A stretch of DNA of 64,000 nucleotides from Anomaloglossus baeobatrachus (taxonomy: Eukaryota; Chordata; Amphibia; Anura; Aromobatidae), in assembly GCF_048569485.1 (NCBI RefSeq), contig NC_134358.1, forward strand, positions 551,359,655 to 551,423,654, given 5' to 3'. Shown piece by piece: positions 11,701 to 23,246 of this stretch. The notes below the pieces were generated by a model. That model made no database searches. It was not told the origin of the DNA and saw nothing but the letters and a program-made list of their open reading frames with translations. Position numbers and translations under genes: made by a program. Every line of letters begins with the position of its first letter. The stretch's first letter is position 1.

Positions 11701-11914
11701 AGTTTCACACTTGCGCTATTTTGACGCAAACGGAATCCGTCACTAATGTAGTACAGTTCATTTATTTACAGTGGAAGCGTGTTAATATGGCGCGTGTGTG
11801 TGTCATGCAGTACCCGCTTGTGTCCACGTGATGTCGCGCTTCCACTGTAAATAAATGAACTGTACTACATTAGTGACGGATTCCGTTTGCGTCAAAATAG
11901 CGCAAGTGTGAAAC
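11701..11914. mobile_element. Hairpin MITE with 78-bp arms
   Basis: Arms 11701-11778 and 11837-11914 are nearly perfect complements (agtttcacacttgcgctatt ... aatagcgcaagtgtgaaact), around a 58-bp loop rich in GTGTG. It sits between the broken end of the Tc1-like element and the Harbinger-like MITE. Superfamily not determined. Confidence 0.8.
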
Positions 11915-11928
11915 TAGCCTTAGACTTA

Positions 11929-12475
11929 AGCGGGCTTTACAGGCAGCGATATCGCTAGCGAGCGTACCCGCCCCCGTCGTTTGTGCGTCACGGGGAAATC
12001 GCTGCCCGTGGCGCACAACATCGCTTACACCCGTCACACGCGCATACCTGCCTAGCGACGTCGCTGTGGCCGGCGAACCGCCTCCTTTCTAAGAGGGCGG
12101 TTCGTTCGGCGTCACTAAGCGGCCGCCCAATAGAAGCGGAGGGGCGGAGATGAGCAGGCGGAACATCCCGCCCACCTCCTCCCTTCCTCATTGCAGGCGG
12201 CCGCAGGTACGATGTTGTTCCTTGTTCCTGCAGTGTCACACGTAGTGATGTGTGCTGCCTCAGGAACGACGAACAACCTGCGTCCTGCAACAGCAACGAT
12301 AATTGTCAAAGGAACGACGCGTCAACGATCAACGATATGGTGAGTAATTTTGATCGTTAACGGTCGTTCCTGCATTTCACATGCAACAACGTCGCTAACG
12401 AGGCCAGATGTGTGTCCCGAATTCCGTGCCCCCAACGACATCTCATTAGCAATGTCGTTGCGTGTAAAGCCCGCT
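11929..12475. mobile_element. PIF/Harbinger-like MITE with TTA duplication
   Basis: Terminal repeats AGCGGGCTTTACA and GTGTAAAGCCCGCT are flanked by TTA on both sides (11926-11928 and 12476-12478). A 3-bp TWA duplication is typical of PIF/Harbinger. The CpG-rich interior shares gaaccgcctcctttctaag and gcggaggggcggagatgag with the copies at 14423, 27656, 28883 and 48187. No transposase is visible. Confidence 0.85.
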
Positions 12476-12692
12476 TTAGGGTTAGGTTTAGTGTTAGGAT
12501 AAAAATATTTTTGTTGCATTTAAATTAAAAAAAAAAAACCTGTTGTAAAAAAGCAAAAAAAAACCCCAACAAAACAATGTAACTTTTTTTTTATTTTTAA
12601 AATTTTAACCACAAGTAAAAAATAGGATCTGAGGCACAAACTATAATTCCATAAATATTTTCCTCAAATTACAATGCATGCGCTATTTGTAT

Positions 12693-12918
12693 AAAGGCCC
12701 CGTCACACACAGAGATAGATCTGTGGCAGATCTGTGGCAGATCTGTGGCAGATCTGTGGCAGATCTGTGGCAGATCTGTGGCAGATCTGTGGTTGCAGTG
12801 AAATTGTGGAAAATCAGTGCCAGGTTTGTGGCTGTGTACAAATGGAACAATATGGCCATGATTTCACTGCAACCACAGATCTGCCAAAGATTTATCTCTG
12901 TGTGTGACGGGGCCTTTA
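12693..12918. mobile_element. MITE containing an 11-bp tandem repeat
   Basis: Inverted ends AAAGGCCCCGTCACACACAG and its complement CTGTGTGTGACGGGGCCTTT are flanked by TA. Inside, gatctgtggca repeats about seven times at 12718-12796, giving repeated QICGRSVADLW-type ORFs that are artefacts. Confidence 0.8.
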
Positions 12919-13259
12919 GGGTTACAGAACTGGAACGTTCGGGAGTGTGCACGGTACACGGGTTATGGGGCACAAAACACTTGCCGTGGATCGGGCGCTG
13001 GCAACCTACTACCTTACAGCACGTGCATAAAAAGGCAAACCGTGAGCAGGACTCCCAAAAGCTGGAATTAATGGAAGTTCTTGCACTTTATCAGATGTGT
13101 GAACCTGAAAATAGATTATTTGTTGGCCACGAGAAGGTCAGAAACTCTGCAACGCTGTAAGAGGAGATTCTGGCTTGGAAGGGACTGTACAACTGCTGTT
13201 TATGCTCTGAAGGTCCAAACTTGAGGTTATAACATGAGCCAGATCGCAAATATACAGTA
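12919..13259. other. No recognised feature
   Basis: Spacer between two MITEs; nothing supported. Confidence 0.4.
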
Positions 13260-13644
13260 TAAGGCTATGTGCGCACGTTGCGTAAATACATGCAGTTACG
13301 CTGTGCTTTGTAGCGCAGCGTAACTGCATGCGTCCTGCGTCGACTGCACAGTCTATGGAGATTGTGCAGGGGCCGTGCGCACGTGGCGTTTTAGAGCGCA
13401 GCGCTTCGGCTACTGCCGAAGCGCTGCGTAAAAAGAAGTGACATGTCACTTCTTCCGTGCGCTTTGCCTGCAGCTCCTGCTCAGTCTATGGCAGGAGCTG
13501 CAGGCAGAGCGCATGGAATTGGCTTTTTTTTTTTTTTTTTATTCACTACGGACATTTCTGCAGCGATTTAAAGCGCACATGTGCTCTTCAGATCGCTGCA
13601 GAAATTTCTGCAGTGAATGTACGCAACGTGCGCACATAGCCTTA
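13260..13644. mobile_element. MITE with TAAGGCTATGTGCGCACG ends
   Basis: The left end TAAGGCTATGTGCGCACGTT and right end AACGTGCGCACATAGCCTTA are perfect complements. The interior contains further inverted stretches (for example gcagcgcttcggc and its complement, and tgacatgtca) and a T-run at about 13525. No ORF of note. No target duplication beyond the ambiguous TA could be confirmed. Confidence 0.8.
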
Positions 13645-13707
13645 CTTCATCAATCTGCCAAGAGAATCGCTGGAACTAGGCTCCCATATACAGCGGAAAC
13701 CAGAAGT

Positions 13708-14262
13708 TTCCCTCCACTCTCTATAAGACACATCTGCAGGTTTTTCCCCTCCGCTCTCTATAAAGACACATCTGCAGGTTTTCCCCTCCGCTCTCTATAT
13801 AGACACATCTGCAGGTTTTCCCCTCTGCTCTCTATAAGACACATCTGCAGGTTTTCCCCTCCGCTCTCTATAAAGACACATCTGCAGGTTTTCCCCTCCG
13901 CTCTCTATAAAGACACATCTGCAGGTTTTCCCCTCCGCTCTCTATAAAGACACATCTGCAGGTTTTTCCCCTCCGCTCTCTATAAAGACACATCTGCAGG
14001 TTTTCCCCTCCGCTCTCTATAAGACACATCTGCACGTTTTCCCCTCCGCTCTCTATAAAGACACATCTGCAGGTTTTCCCCTCCGCTCTCTATAAAGACA
14101 CATCTGCAGGTTTTCCCCTCCGCTCTCTATAAAGACACATCTGCAGGTTTTCCCCTCCGCTCTCTATAAAGACACATCTGCAGGTTTTCCCCTCCGCTCT
14201 CTATAAAGACACATCTGCAGGTTTTCCCCTCCGCTCTCTATAAAGACACATCTGCAGGTTTT
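13708..14262. repeat. 36-bp minisatellite, about 15 copies
   Basis: The unit is 'ttcccctccgctctctataa' followed by 'agacacatctgcagg', 35-37 bp, repeated about 15 times with very little divergence, which implies recent expansion or homogenisation. Each unit contains a CTATAAAG string, so TATA-like words recur regularly. Confidence 0.95.
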
Positions 14263-14422
14263 TCTCACTATCTGACATGAAATTAGAATAAACGTTTCCT
14301 CTTAAGTCAATTAGGAACCAAAATTATATATATATTTGCCAAATGCCAGAATAATGAGAGAGAGAAAATGTTTTAAGGCATTTTTATTACTTTCTGCGAA
14401 GTCAAAATTTTCCATACACTAA

Positions 14423-14989
14423 AGGCCGCTTTACACGCTACGATCTCGCTAGCGAGATCACTAGTGTGCGTACCCGCCCCCATCATTTGTGCATCATGGG
14501 CAAATTGCTGCCCGTGGCGCACAAAATCGCGCTGACCCGTCACACATACTTACCTGCCTAGCGACATCGCTGTTGCCTGTGAACCGCCTCCTTTCTAAGG
14601 GGGCGGTTCATTCGGCGTCACAGCGACGTCACTAAGCGGCTATCCAATCAAAGCGGAGGGGCGGAGATGAGCGGGACGAACATCCCGTCCACCTCCTTCC
14701 TTCCTCATTGCCGGCGGCTGCAGGTAAGGAGATGTTCGTCGTTCCTGCGGTGTCACAGGAAGCGGTGTGCTGCCGCAGGAACGACGAAAAACATCATACC
14801 TGCAGCAGCAACGATAATTGGGAATAGGGGAGCAAGTCAACGATTAGCGATTTTGCATGTGTTTGTGACGATTTTTGATCGCACGTAGGTGTCACACGCA
14901 ACGACATCGTTAACACCCGGATGTGCGTCACTAATTCCGTGACCCCAACGAGATCACTGTAGCGATGTCGCAGCGTGTAAAGCAGCCGT
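14423..14989. mobile_element. PIF/Harbinger-like MITE
   Basis: Ends AGGCCGCTTTACACGCTACG and CGTGTAAAGCAGCCGT are inverted and share the GCTTTACACG core of the copies at 11929 and 27656. They are flanked by TAA on the left and TAG on the right (diverged duplication). CpG-rich interior. Confidence 0.8.
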
Positions 14990-15004
14990 TAGAGTACTGT
15001 GCCT

Positions 15005-15660
15005 TTAAACAATATGGGACAGCCCATATGATGATGTCATGTCTTTGGAAGCTTATGATAGGTTTATTGGGAACATCTGAGTTAATTACAGACACACTTG
15101 TGGTTATATTTTAATGCACACCTGAAACACACGGCTTCTTTGTGTTGCATCATGGGAAAGTCAAAAGAAATCAGCCAAGATCTCAGGAAGAGAATTGTGG
15201 ACTTGTACAAGTCTGGTTCATCCTTGGATGCAATTTCCAGATACCTGAAGGTGCCTCATTCATCTGCACAAACAATTATACGCAAGCACAAACGAGGTGG
15301 GAATGTCCAGCCATCATACCGCTCAGGAAGGAGATGGGTTCTGTGCACCAGAGATGAGCATTGGTTAGATGTGCTTTGGTTAGACGTGCAAATCAACCCA
15401 AGAACAAAAGCAGAAGACCTTGTGAAGATGCTGGCGGAAGGTGGTAAGATTGTGTCATTATCCACAGTGAAACGTGTACTGTCTCAACATGGGCTGAAAG
15501 GCCGCTCTGCCAGGAAGAAGCTATTACTGCAAAAGAAACATAAAAAAGATTGTTTCCAAATTCACACAGGAAGAAAGACCTTAATTTCTGTAGACATGTC
15601 CTGTGGTCTGACAAAACTAAAGATGAACTGTTTGGACATATTGACCATTGTTACACCAGG
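15005..15660 (+). mobile_element. Tc1-like transposon fragment
   Basis: Leader sequence (gagttaattacagacacact, then cacctgaaacacacggcttc) and the N-terminal two-thirds of a transposase are present. Similarity stops near 15660. Neither terminal inverted repeat was found. This family differs from the one at 10345. Confidence 0.8.
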
Positions 15661-15697
15661 TAACACTTGCATACCTTTACTTAAAAAAAACATTTAA
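15152..15697 (+). pseudogene. Tc1-like transposase fragment
   Basis: The frame begins MGKSKEISQDLRKRIVDLYK and continues through a helix-turn-helix region (SSLDAISRYLKVPHSSAQTI), a diverged linker and LSTVKRVLSQHGLKGRSARK. It then degenerates at 'VDMSCGLTKLKMNCLDI', which aligns with the usual WSDKTKMELFGH. The first catalytic Asp is gone, and everything after that motif, including the other two acidic residues, is absent. The remaining codons to 15697 run into unrelated sequence. Confidence 0.85.
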
Positions 15698-15788
15698 CCG
15701 CAGATTGTACTTTTCTCATGGCAAATACATCGTCATCATTATCGGTTACAGTCCTTTGTTTCTGTACCTGGCTCGGCTGTACAGGGAT

Positions 15789-16390
15789 GGTCACTATGGG
15801 GTAAATAAGAAAGCTGCAGAGACACCATCACGTGATTCTCAACGCTGGCAGGAAACTAGCCAGGTCTTTCACCGGGAAGGAACAACCACGGGAAGGGCAG
15901 TCTCCAGTCAAGGAGACCACCTATACCAAACATGGTATCCATCCACAGACAGCCGTTTCGGGGTATTTGCCCCCTCATCAGTGTGGAGTAGGAATCTGGC
16001 TAGTGGGGGCAATGCCTAGTAAAAGACTTGCTTGCTTAAGTAGCCTTTTACTAGGCATTGCCCCCACTAGCCAGATTCCTACTCCACACTGATGAGGGGC
16101 AAATACCCCGAAACGGCTGTCTGTGGATGGATACCATGTTTGGTATAGGTGGTCTCCTTGACTGGAGACTGCCCTTCCCGTGGTTGTTCCTTCCCGGTGA
16201 AAGACCTGGCTAGTTTCCTGCCAGCGTTGAGAATCACGTGATGGTGTCTCCGCGGCTTTCTTATTTGCATACTTCCCAGGGGGCAATGCTCTAGAATCAC
16301 TGCGTTGAGAAACACGTGATGGTGTCTCCACAGTGAATATGTTGATCTCCCTAAGGTCAACAATGCTTGCTTAAGTGGTCACTATGGGGT
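15789..16390. mobile_element. Foldback element with 14-bp target duplication
   Basis: The element 15803-16376 is flanked by identical ggtcactatggggt copies at 15789-15802 and 16377-16390. Its first 464 bp form two nearly perfect arms (about 15803-16025 and 16044-16266) around a short loop containing gcttgcttaagt. The remaining 110 bp extend the right side only and repeat gcttgcttaagt at the end. A long duplication of variable-site type points to target-primed insertion as for SINE/LINE copies, with the two arms being the same repeat in opposite orientations. That interpretation is inference. Confidence 0.75.
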
Positions 16391-17794
16391 GACTGATCCG
16401 TCTGTTCCTCCTGACCCGCTACCTCAACATGGTGGTGGATCGTTCAGTCCGGCGCGCAAGCGTGTAGACCAAACTGCCCCTTTGCTGTGACTGCGTTCCC
16501 TCAGGTACTGACAGGTGCCGGCCTAAGGTAGGGGCCCCCAGCTTCTCCTTTCTCTGCTTCCTGGTCTTACACTACACTGTAGACGAGCTTCCTTCTTGCT
16601 TTATCTTTTCCTCTCTTCTTGCTCCTTCCATCCTGTCTCTGCCAACTCCACCCTATTCACTCCACTCCGCTTCTCCTGACCCTCCTGGTCTTCTCTTTCT
16701 TGTTCTTCACACTAACTCTGCATTTCCCTATCTGCCTCAAAACAGGAATCTCCTTTCCTATATCCTCCTGTGCTGCGGACTCTTCTCCACCTTCTTAACC
16801 CTCGCCGCCCTGTCACTCCCTATTCATCCTTTCTCACTAAGGGACCCGGGAGCCCATGACACCTGGTGACAGCCGGCCGTATTACACAGGAGGAATACGT
16901 GAACAATAAAATCACAACACAGTTCACACATATAGATACTACAGTTCCATTAGTCACCATAACGAAGTGGGGGCAGTAGGGCACTTGACACCCTATTACA
17001 CTCCTCCCCACTAGTCCTCTGGTGATCGGAATGGCTCTTAAAAGAAAACAGCATATAGCAACATACATCAGTAAAATACTTTCACTGTGGGCTGGGTGTA
17101 TTTGCTAAACCTAGCAAACCTGTTTGAGACGTGTAGACAAACATCTGGTCTACCCCTAACCTTTATCATAGTTTTTCTATGTTTTCAAAAATATTTTGAA
17201 TAAAGCCATGTTTTAACTTCTGAAGCGGTTTCTGGATTTACCTCCGATTTTAATCATATTTCCACCTTATTGCCAGCCCAGGATTCTGGGCACAGCACCC
17301 ACATCTTGGAGTCTGGTGAGCTGTTGCTTCTTTAAGGGCACTCGACATCCTATTACAGACCCTACATCTGATCACGCTGATTTTACCCTCAGTGTGAGCC
17401 GTTCAAACACTACATGCTGCTGCACTGGACTGAGGACCGAACTGCGTAACCAGCACAGAGATGCTCACGTGAGTGGTTTGCATACGTAAAGCACCCGAAC
17501 CCCAAACCCAAACACTGTTTTTAGTAAAGTCTGTGATCAGTACGAACACTGAACCTCAGGTTCACTCATTTCTGATCCTCATGAGTTGATAGAAAAAAAA
17601 AATTGTCTTTTTTAACACCAGATCTGCTGTTTCAACCCAACCTTTCAGAAGTAGTGCATGCACCATTGCACTCCAATCAACTCCTCAAGAACATGGCCTA
17701 CATCCAGGGGGTGTAGATTTTTGGTAGTGAGACTCGTCATTCCCTCTTCTTCAGAACAAGCCTTACCTTTAGCCCTTTTGACATAATGGAATTG
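16391..17794. other. No gene recognised; degraded repeats likely
   Basis: Non-coding. A pyrimidine-rich stretch lies at 16540-16720. The phrase 'gggcacttgacaccctatta' near 16979 is partly repeated at about 17337, suggesting an old internal repeat. No ORF has support. Confidence 0.4.
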
Positions 17795-19320
17795 CTAGGC
17801 TCAGCAATAGCTGTTACACCAGAGCTATTAACCGTTGCCTTGCATTTATATCACTGCTATTAACCATTGCCCTGCTGGAAGATACCAGAAAGCATAAGGT
17901 TCTCTATTACATTACTGCTATTAGCGTCATTCACCGAGAGGAACCGGTGGAATCCTGAAATCTTGAAGTGAGGGGTCTGTGTTACTGAACTCTGCATTGC
18001 TGGACCTGTTATGTTTGTTTTTGGATGAAGTAACTTGTTCTTTAGTCAGAGCCCAGATCAGCAGGTTTGGTTTTTTTTTTTTTTTTTGCTTACTCAGATG
18101 TGATAAAATTGTCTGGAATGTTTGTGCTGAAAAAAATGAAGCCAAATACCTCCATATTGCGCCATAAACTTAACCATAGACTAATTAAATAATACGCCAT
18201 AAAGTTCATAAATGTTACTTCCATACAGTGAGCACAAACCTGCAGTGCCCAAGTAAAAACCAGCATAAAGTATCCAAGTATATTGTGCTCCACCTTCCCT
18301 AATTTGGCAGTGCTAGTGCCGCATTAGTCAGCGTTTGCTAGTTTTGTGAATGGGCTTTCAGCTAAACTTGTCCAGAGCTTTTGGTTGCAGATGATGGCAG
18401 CAGAGGTCATGACTACATTTATATAGCTGCTGATTGATTGCATACATGTAAATACTTTTGCTGTTCCTGACTTCAATGCTACAACCAAAAATATTTCCAA
18501 TTTCAATCCAGATGAATTAAATGTTGTCCACACCAACCTCTCAGCAAGTTACCAACTGCATCTGTTAACATCTGGCTTCTGCAACCAAGGTAACACATCT
18601 CTTCATATGAATCACCAGTTTGCATATACTACATTGCATTCCTATAACTAATTATTCCCTTGTTGAAAGATACCATACTGCATTTACTTCTCTGCTATAT
18701 CACTGCTATTATCAATTTAAATGTTGGAAGATACCAGGCGGCATTTAATTCTCTATTATATCACTGCTATTAACCATTTCTTTGCTGTAAAATACCAGAC
18801 TGCATTTAGTTACCTGTGATATGGCTTCTATTACCCACTGCCCTGCTGGAAGATAGCAGAGAACATTTACTTCACTATGGCATTACTGCTATTAACTATT
18901 GCTCTGCTACAAAATACCAGATGGTATTTACTTGTCTTACATCACTGCCATTAACTAATGCCCTGCTGAAAGATACCAGACAAAATTTAATCTGTTACAT
19001 TGCTGCTATTAACCATTGTCCTTCTGGAAAATACCAGAGTTCATTTACTTTTGTTATATGGTTGCTACTAATCATTGCCCTGCTGGAAGATACCAGACTA
19101 CGTTTTATTTTATTTATCTTATATAGCTGATATTAAGTATTACCCCCATTACCCTACTGAAAGTTGCAGAAAGATATTAGATTGCACTTACATCTCTATA
19201 AAATTACTGCTATTAACCATTGCTTTAGTGGAAGATACCAGACTGTATTTACTTCTCATTTACTCATGTGTTTAATTACTGCCCTACCAGAATATACCAG
19301 ACTGTATGCCTGTGATTAAG
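17795..19320. repeat. Old tandem repeat, about 62-bp unit, interrupted
   Basis: Diverged units containing 'gctattaaccattgccctgc' and 'tggaagataccagactgcat' recur from 17795 to about 17935 and again from about 18650 to 19320. About 700 bp of unrelated sequence sits between them (17936-18649), presumably an insertion. Divergence between units is high, so the array is old. Confidence 0.8.
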
Positions 19321-19790
19321 GCCTAAGCCACACGGCGAGAAAATCGGTGCGAGTGGAGTGTGATAAAACATGGCATCCCCCTCGGACCAATTCTAGCCTG
19401 TGTGTCAGCACACATGAGCGATTATTTTCTCAGCCCTAATCGGACCGAGAAAACAATCGCAGCATGCTGCGATTGTAAGCTGAGTCTCTTTCTCTCGCAC
19501 CCATTCAAATGAATGGGGCGAGAGAAAAATCGCACTGCACTCGCAGTACACCGGTGTACTGCCAGTGCAATGCGAGACTGGCAATAGGCGACTACGGAGG
19601 AGAGAGGGAGAGAAATCCCACCTTCCCCTCCTCAGTGCCAGCCCGCCCTCCACAGCTGAGGTCTGCTCACATGATCGGACCTCAGATGCAGGCACAATCG
19701 TATGACACTCGGCTCCTGCTGTGCTGCCAGCGTGAGCCAAGTCTCATGCGAGCATCGCAGTAGTGCCCATGTGGCCCCAGCCTAACTGTT
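19321..19790. mobile_element. MITE-like element with inverted ends
   Basis: The left end (ttaaggcctaagccacacgg) and the complement of the right end (gttaggctggggccacatgg) are imperfect inverted repeats. Internal inverted pairs such as cattcaaatgaatg are also seen. CpG-rich. No transposase. Confidence 0.55.
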
Positions 19791-20039
19791 TTATTTCCTG
19801 AAGATACAAGTTTCCTTTACTATTCTGGTATGAATACAAACACCTGGCTCTTTTTCATTTTTGCTATTTGCTGCACATGTGTGTTCCCTTATTACAATAT
19901 TCAAATGTATTTGTATCATTCAGAAATAAATACATTTGAACACTTTGATACCAAAATTGGGGCAGAGGGCCGCATGTCAGCCCATGCTGTGCCGTGTAGC
20001 AGGGTCATAAGGTCATCACACTGCTACAGATGTTGGCAC
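19791..20039. other. No recognised feature
   Basis: Short non-coding spacer. Confidence 0.4.
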
Positions 20040-20119
20040 CGCAGGGGCGTCTGAGATGTCGGGCCCCAGTAAGCACTCCATGGAGAAGCCAAAGGCTAAG
20101 TGTGGAATATTTGTAGATG

Positions 20120-20600
20120 AGGGGAGGATTGGAGTTACTGCCAAGGCACATTATGGGATGGGGGAATGGTGAAAGAGGGAACAGAATAGCAAGCAACAGT
20201 GCAGTTGGGGGGACTTTGAGTGTGGGGGGAATATTATGGAAAAAGGCAGTTTGGGGGACATTCTGGAGAGAGGCAGTGTGTGTGGGGGGGTTGATATTAT
20301 GGATAGGCTCATTGTGGGGAGGTATATTACACAGTGCCCTGCTCCATAATATTCTCTCACAGTGCCCCACTGTATAAGTGAGGGATATTATCAAGAGGGG
20401 CAGTGTGGGAGAGGGGGATATTATGGAGAGGCTCAGTATTGGGGAACATTATGGAGAGGGGTATTGTGGGGACAGGGGGACATTATGTAGAGACTCAGTG
20501 AGTATATTTTGGAGAGGGGCACTATAGGGGGGATATTATGCAGAGGTTTAGTGTGGAGGGATGTTTTGTGGAGGAAGCACAGTGAGGGACATTTATTTAA
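20120..20600. repeat. Minisatellite 1, 'ggacattatggagaggggca' type
   Basis: Imperfect G-rich units of about 27-33 bp (ttatggagaggggcagtgtg + ggg runs). The complement of the same unit forms the arrays at 40655-41360 and 42186-42570. Confidence 0.85.
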
Positions 20601-20689
20601 GGGTGCAACATAAGATATATTTTTATTTATGATGCAGTATGATACTTTTATTCTTAAGGGCACTGTGTCACGTGCCCTTAAAAATAAAG

Positions 20690-21390
20690 GACATACTGAT
20701 GGTGATTCTGGCATTGCATTCATGTACTGTTGGTGGTTCTGGTGCAGCATTCATAAACTGATGATGGTTTTGGCACTATATTCATCTACAGATAGTGGTT
20801 CTCATGCTGCATTCCTGTACTGATGGTGGTTCTAGCGCTGCATTCATGTACGGATCATGGTTCTTGTTTTGTTGTCCTATACAGACGGTGATTCTGGCAC
20901 TGAATTCATATACTGATGGTGGTTCTGGTACTGCATTTATGTACTGATGGTTCTAACCCTGCTTTCCTGTACTGATAGTGGCTCTGGCACTGCATTTAAA
21001 TAGTGATGGTGGTCCCGATGTGATGTTCATGTACTGATGGTGATTCTGGTGCCACACTCTTGCACTTACAGTGGCTCTGATCCTCTACACATGTAGACAT
21101 CTATAACATGCTTCATGCATATGTTAAAACTTAATCTCTAAGTCTTCAGTATTTTTATGGGAAGGATTTAGTGAGTTTAGTCAGTTTAAAACTCAGTTAA
21201 AGTTATCGTGTGTTCACACTGATATTTTTGGGAGAAGAAACTCTGCAAATCCTCCTCAAATACTTAAACTTGGTTCTGATGATGTATTAATGTACTGATG
21301 GTGGTTCTGGTGATGTATTCATGTACTGATGGTGGTTCTGGTGATGTATTCATGTACTAATGGTGGTTCTGGTAATGTATTCATGTAAGT
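20690..21390. repeat. Minisatellite 2, 'tactgatggtggttctggtg' type
   Basis: Units of about 28-31 bp (tactgatggtggttctggtg + ctgcattcatg) repeat about 18 times and are interrupted at about 21100-21275 by unrelated sequence. The complement of a related unit forms the array at 39777-40215. Confidence 0.9.
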
Positions 21391-21484
21391 ACCCTTATAA
21401 AAAAAAAATTGGCAGCCTTTGGGATTTGTTCAGTATGCCAATGTGGCCCATGGACCAAAATATGTTGTGCACCCCTGCTCTAGC

Positions 21485-22235
21485 CAGCTTTCGGATCATT
21501 CTTACATAAACTTGGTATTTTATAATAGTTTCACAGTATATGCTAATTTATACTCTTACTATTAGACAATGATAATGTTCTTCATTGGACACTGATAAAG
21601 CATCCAGCACTGCACATTTACATTACCCATGGATGGGAGGCTGTCAGACAGTTTCCACCTCATCCTATGCCCTATTCAATGGCAATTACAGCATCAGTTT
21701 AATACTGACCTATTCACAATTTACAAAAGCATTAAAAATACAAATTACGGTATTTATCTCTATAATAGTATAATTTAAAAGTAAATTAAAGGCAACTTTC
21801 CTGCACATTTTTACATATGGAAGTAGAAGTATGCCAGTATAGGTGCTTGTCCCCCAATATAAATTATGCGTATTTGAAGAACTCATGAGAAATTTAACTT
21901 AGCAGACATATGCAAATCAGTCTAGAAGTGCACTGAGGTGTATCAATACACTTGGAAGGAGTCATCTAAGTGCACTGACTTCTCCAGAATACATCTTGAC
22001 TAATTTGAATTCTAAACTAGATTTCTCATGACTGGCTCATTAGATCTATGCAAAAAACATCTAATTTTTATTAGGGGGCAAGCCATACTACTACTACTAC
22101 TTAAAGGGGTTATCCAAGGATAAAATAAAAAGGCCCTGATTACACATTTCTCCTACCATTACGGCAGCCTGTCCTTGTCACATGTCAGGACAGGCTGCAG
22201 TTTGAAGAAACACATTCCCCAAGACCTGTGTTTCA
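21485..22235. other. No gene; remnant of a TTAA-type repeat end near 22104
   Basis: AT-rich non-coding sequence. At 22103 the words 'ttaaaggggttatccaagg' resemble the end of the TTAA MITE at 3756, but no matching second end was found. Confidence 0.4.
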
Positions 22236-22920
22236 ATCGCAGAGGAGTTGTATCCTAATCATGACCTCTTGCTGTATGGTCGGTTTCCTTCTCTGCTGAG
22301 CCACAGCCTGGTCGGTCTCTGTCCACCCGCTGATGATTCTCTTTTCTTTTGTTTTTCTTTCCTTGCTTTACCGTTAGTTGTTTCTCACTTTTCTGTTTTA
22401 GCTCTGTCCTATCACCGCTTGGGTGGGGCTATTTATACTCGCCTTGCACCTGCCTTCTTTGCTGGCTATACTTCTAAGTGGATTCCTGCTAAGGAGATCC
22501 AACCTTTTAACTAAGATTTTTTTTTCCTGCTAGGCAGAGACCATTTGTATCTCCTTTGTGCATTTGTTTATTTACCTTCTAAACACCTTTCCTCTATCCC
22601 CAGTTAGGCTGGTGAAAAGTTACCCTTGCTTTCATTTATTATTCTCCGTTTTCCCCCTTTGTGTACATGCTTTAGATTTCCTCCCCTGGGGTTCCTGTTT
22701 ACCTCTCCACACTTTCCCTCTCTCGGTTTAGGTGTGCATAGCAGCCTCTCTTCTGGTTCATCAGGATTTATGAGAAACCGCTCGATGGCCTTTCAAGGAG
22801 CCATGTCTGAGGTGCTGTTTTTAGTTGTGCGGCTAGGGGTTTTCTAGTTTGTACAGGAACCAGTAGAGTGTGGGTGTGGCTGGTATGTTATAGGCTTTAT
22901 TTCTGCAATTACTCATGTTT
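22236..22920. other. Possible fossil LTR-like repeat, ends unresolved
   Basis: A T/C-rich stretch with 'ggggctatttatactcgcct' and later pyrimidine tracts has the look of LTR sequence. I could not define TG...CA ends or a target duplication, so it stays tentative. Confidence 0.25.
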
Positions 22921-23034
22921 GTATGAGGTAGATGCATAATGGCAGTGCCAGGGGTGTAGTTATAGGTCGCGCTGGCCTTGGTGCCCGCTGTGGCCAAAAG
23001 GCTCCTCAACCGTATAAGGAGCCACCAGTATCAT

Positions 23035-23246
23035 TATTATTATTATGCATTGCTTATATAGTGTCAACATATTTCACAGCCCTTTACAGAGAATAGCATC
23101 ACTGTCCCCACAATCTAAATTCCCTATCAGTATGTCTTTGGAGTGTGGGAGGAAACCGGAGAACCAGGGAGAAACTCACTAAACACGGGAAGATCATATA
23201 AACTCCTTGCAGATATTGTTCTGGTGGGATAATCAACACCCCGAGC
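23035..23246. repeat. Interspersed SINE/LINE-tail-like repeat, split in two
   Basis: This part reads 'ttattatgcattgcttatat' through 'ctccttgcagatattgttct'. A matching continuation, 'caacagttctaaccactgag' and 'ccaccatgctgccc', lies at about 23930-23995. The two halves look like one common vertebrate repeat split by the insertion between them. Exact class not determined. Confidence 0.5.

Larger units (their letters stand above)
20040..21484 (+). mobile_element. Composite element with two minisatellites, copy 1
   Basis: Order in +: head with 'gggccccagtaagcactcc'; minisatellite 1 at 20120-20600; a linker containing 'tatttttatttatgatgcag' then 'atgatacttttattcttaag'; minisatellite 2 at 20690-21390; and a tail (ggcagcctttgggatttgtt, then ttgtgcacccctgctctag). 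The same order, linker and tail occur on the - strand at about 39590-42575. No protein-coding capacity is visible. Class unknown; the tail resembles ends of hAT-like repeats only loosely. Confidence 0.7.

Noticed and set aside
13708-14262. CRISPR-like regular repeat array
   Set aside because: There are no unique spacers between units; it is a head-to-tail minisatellite in vertebrate DNA.
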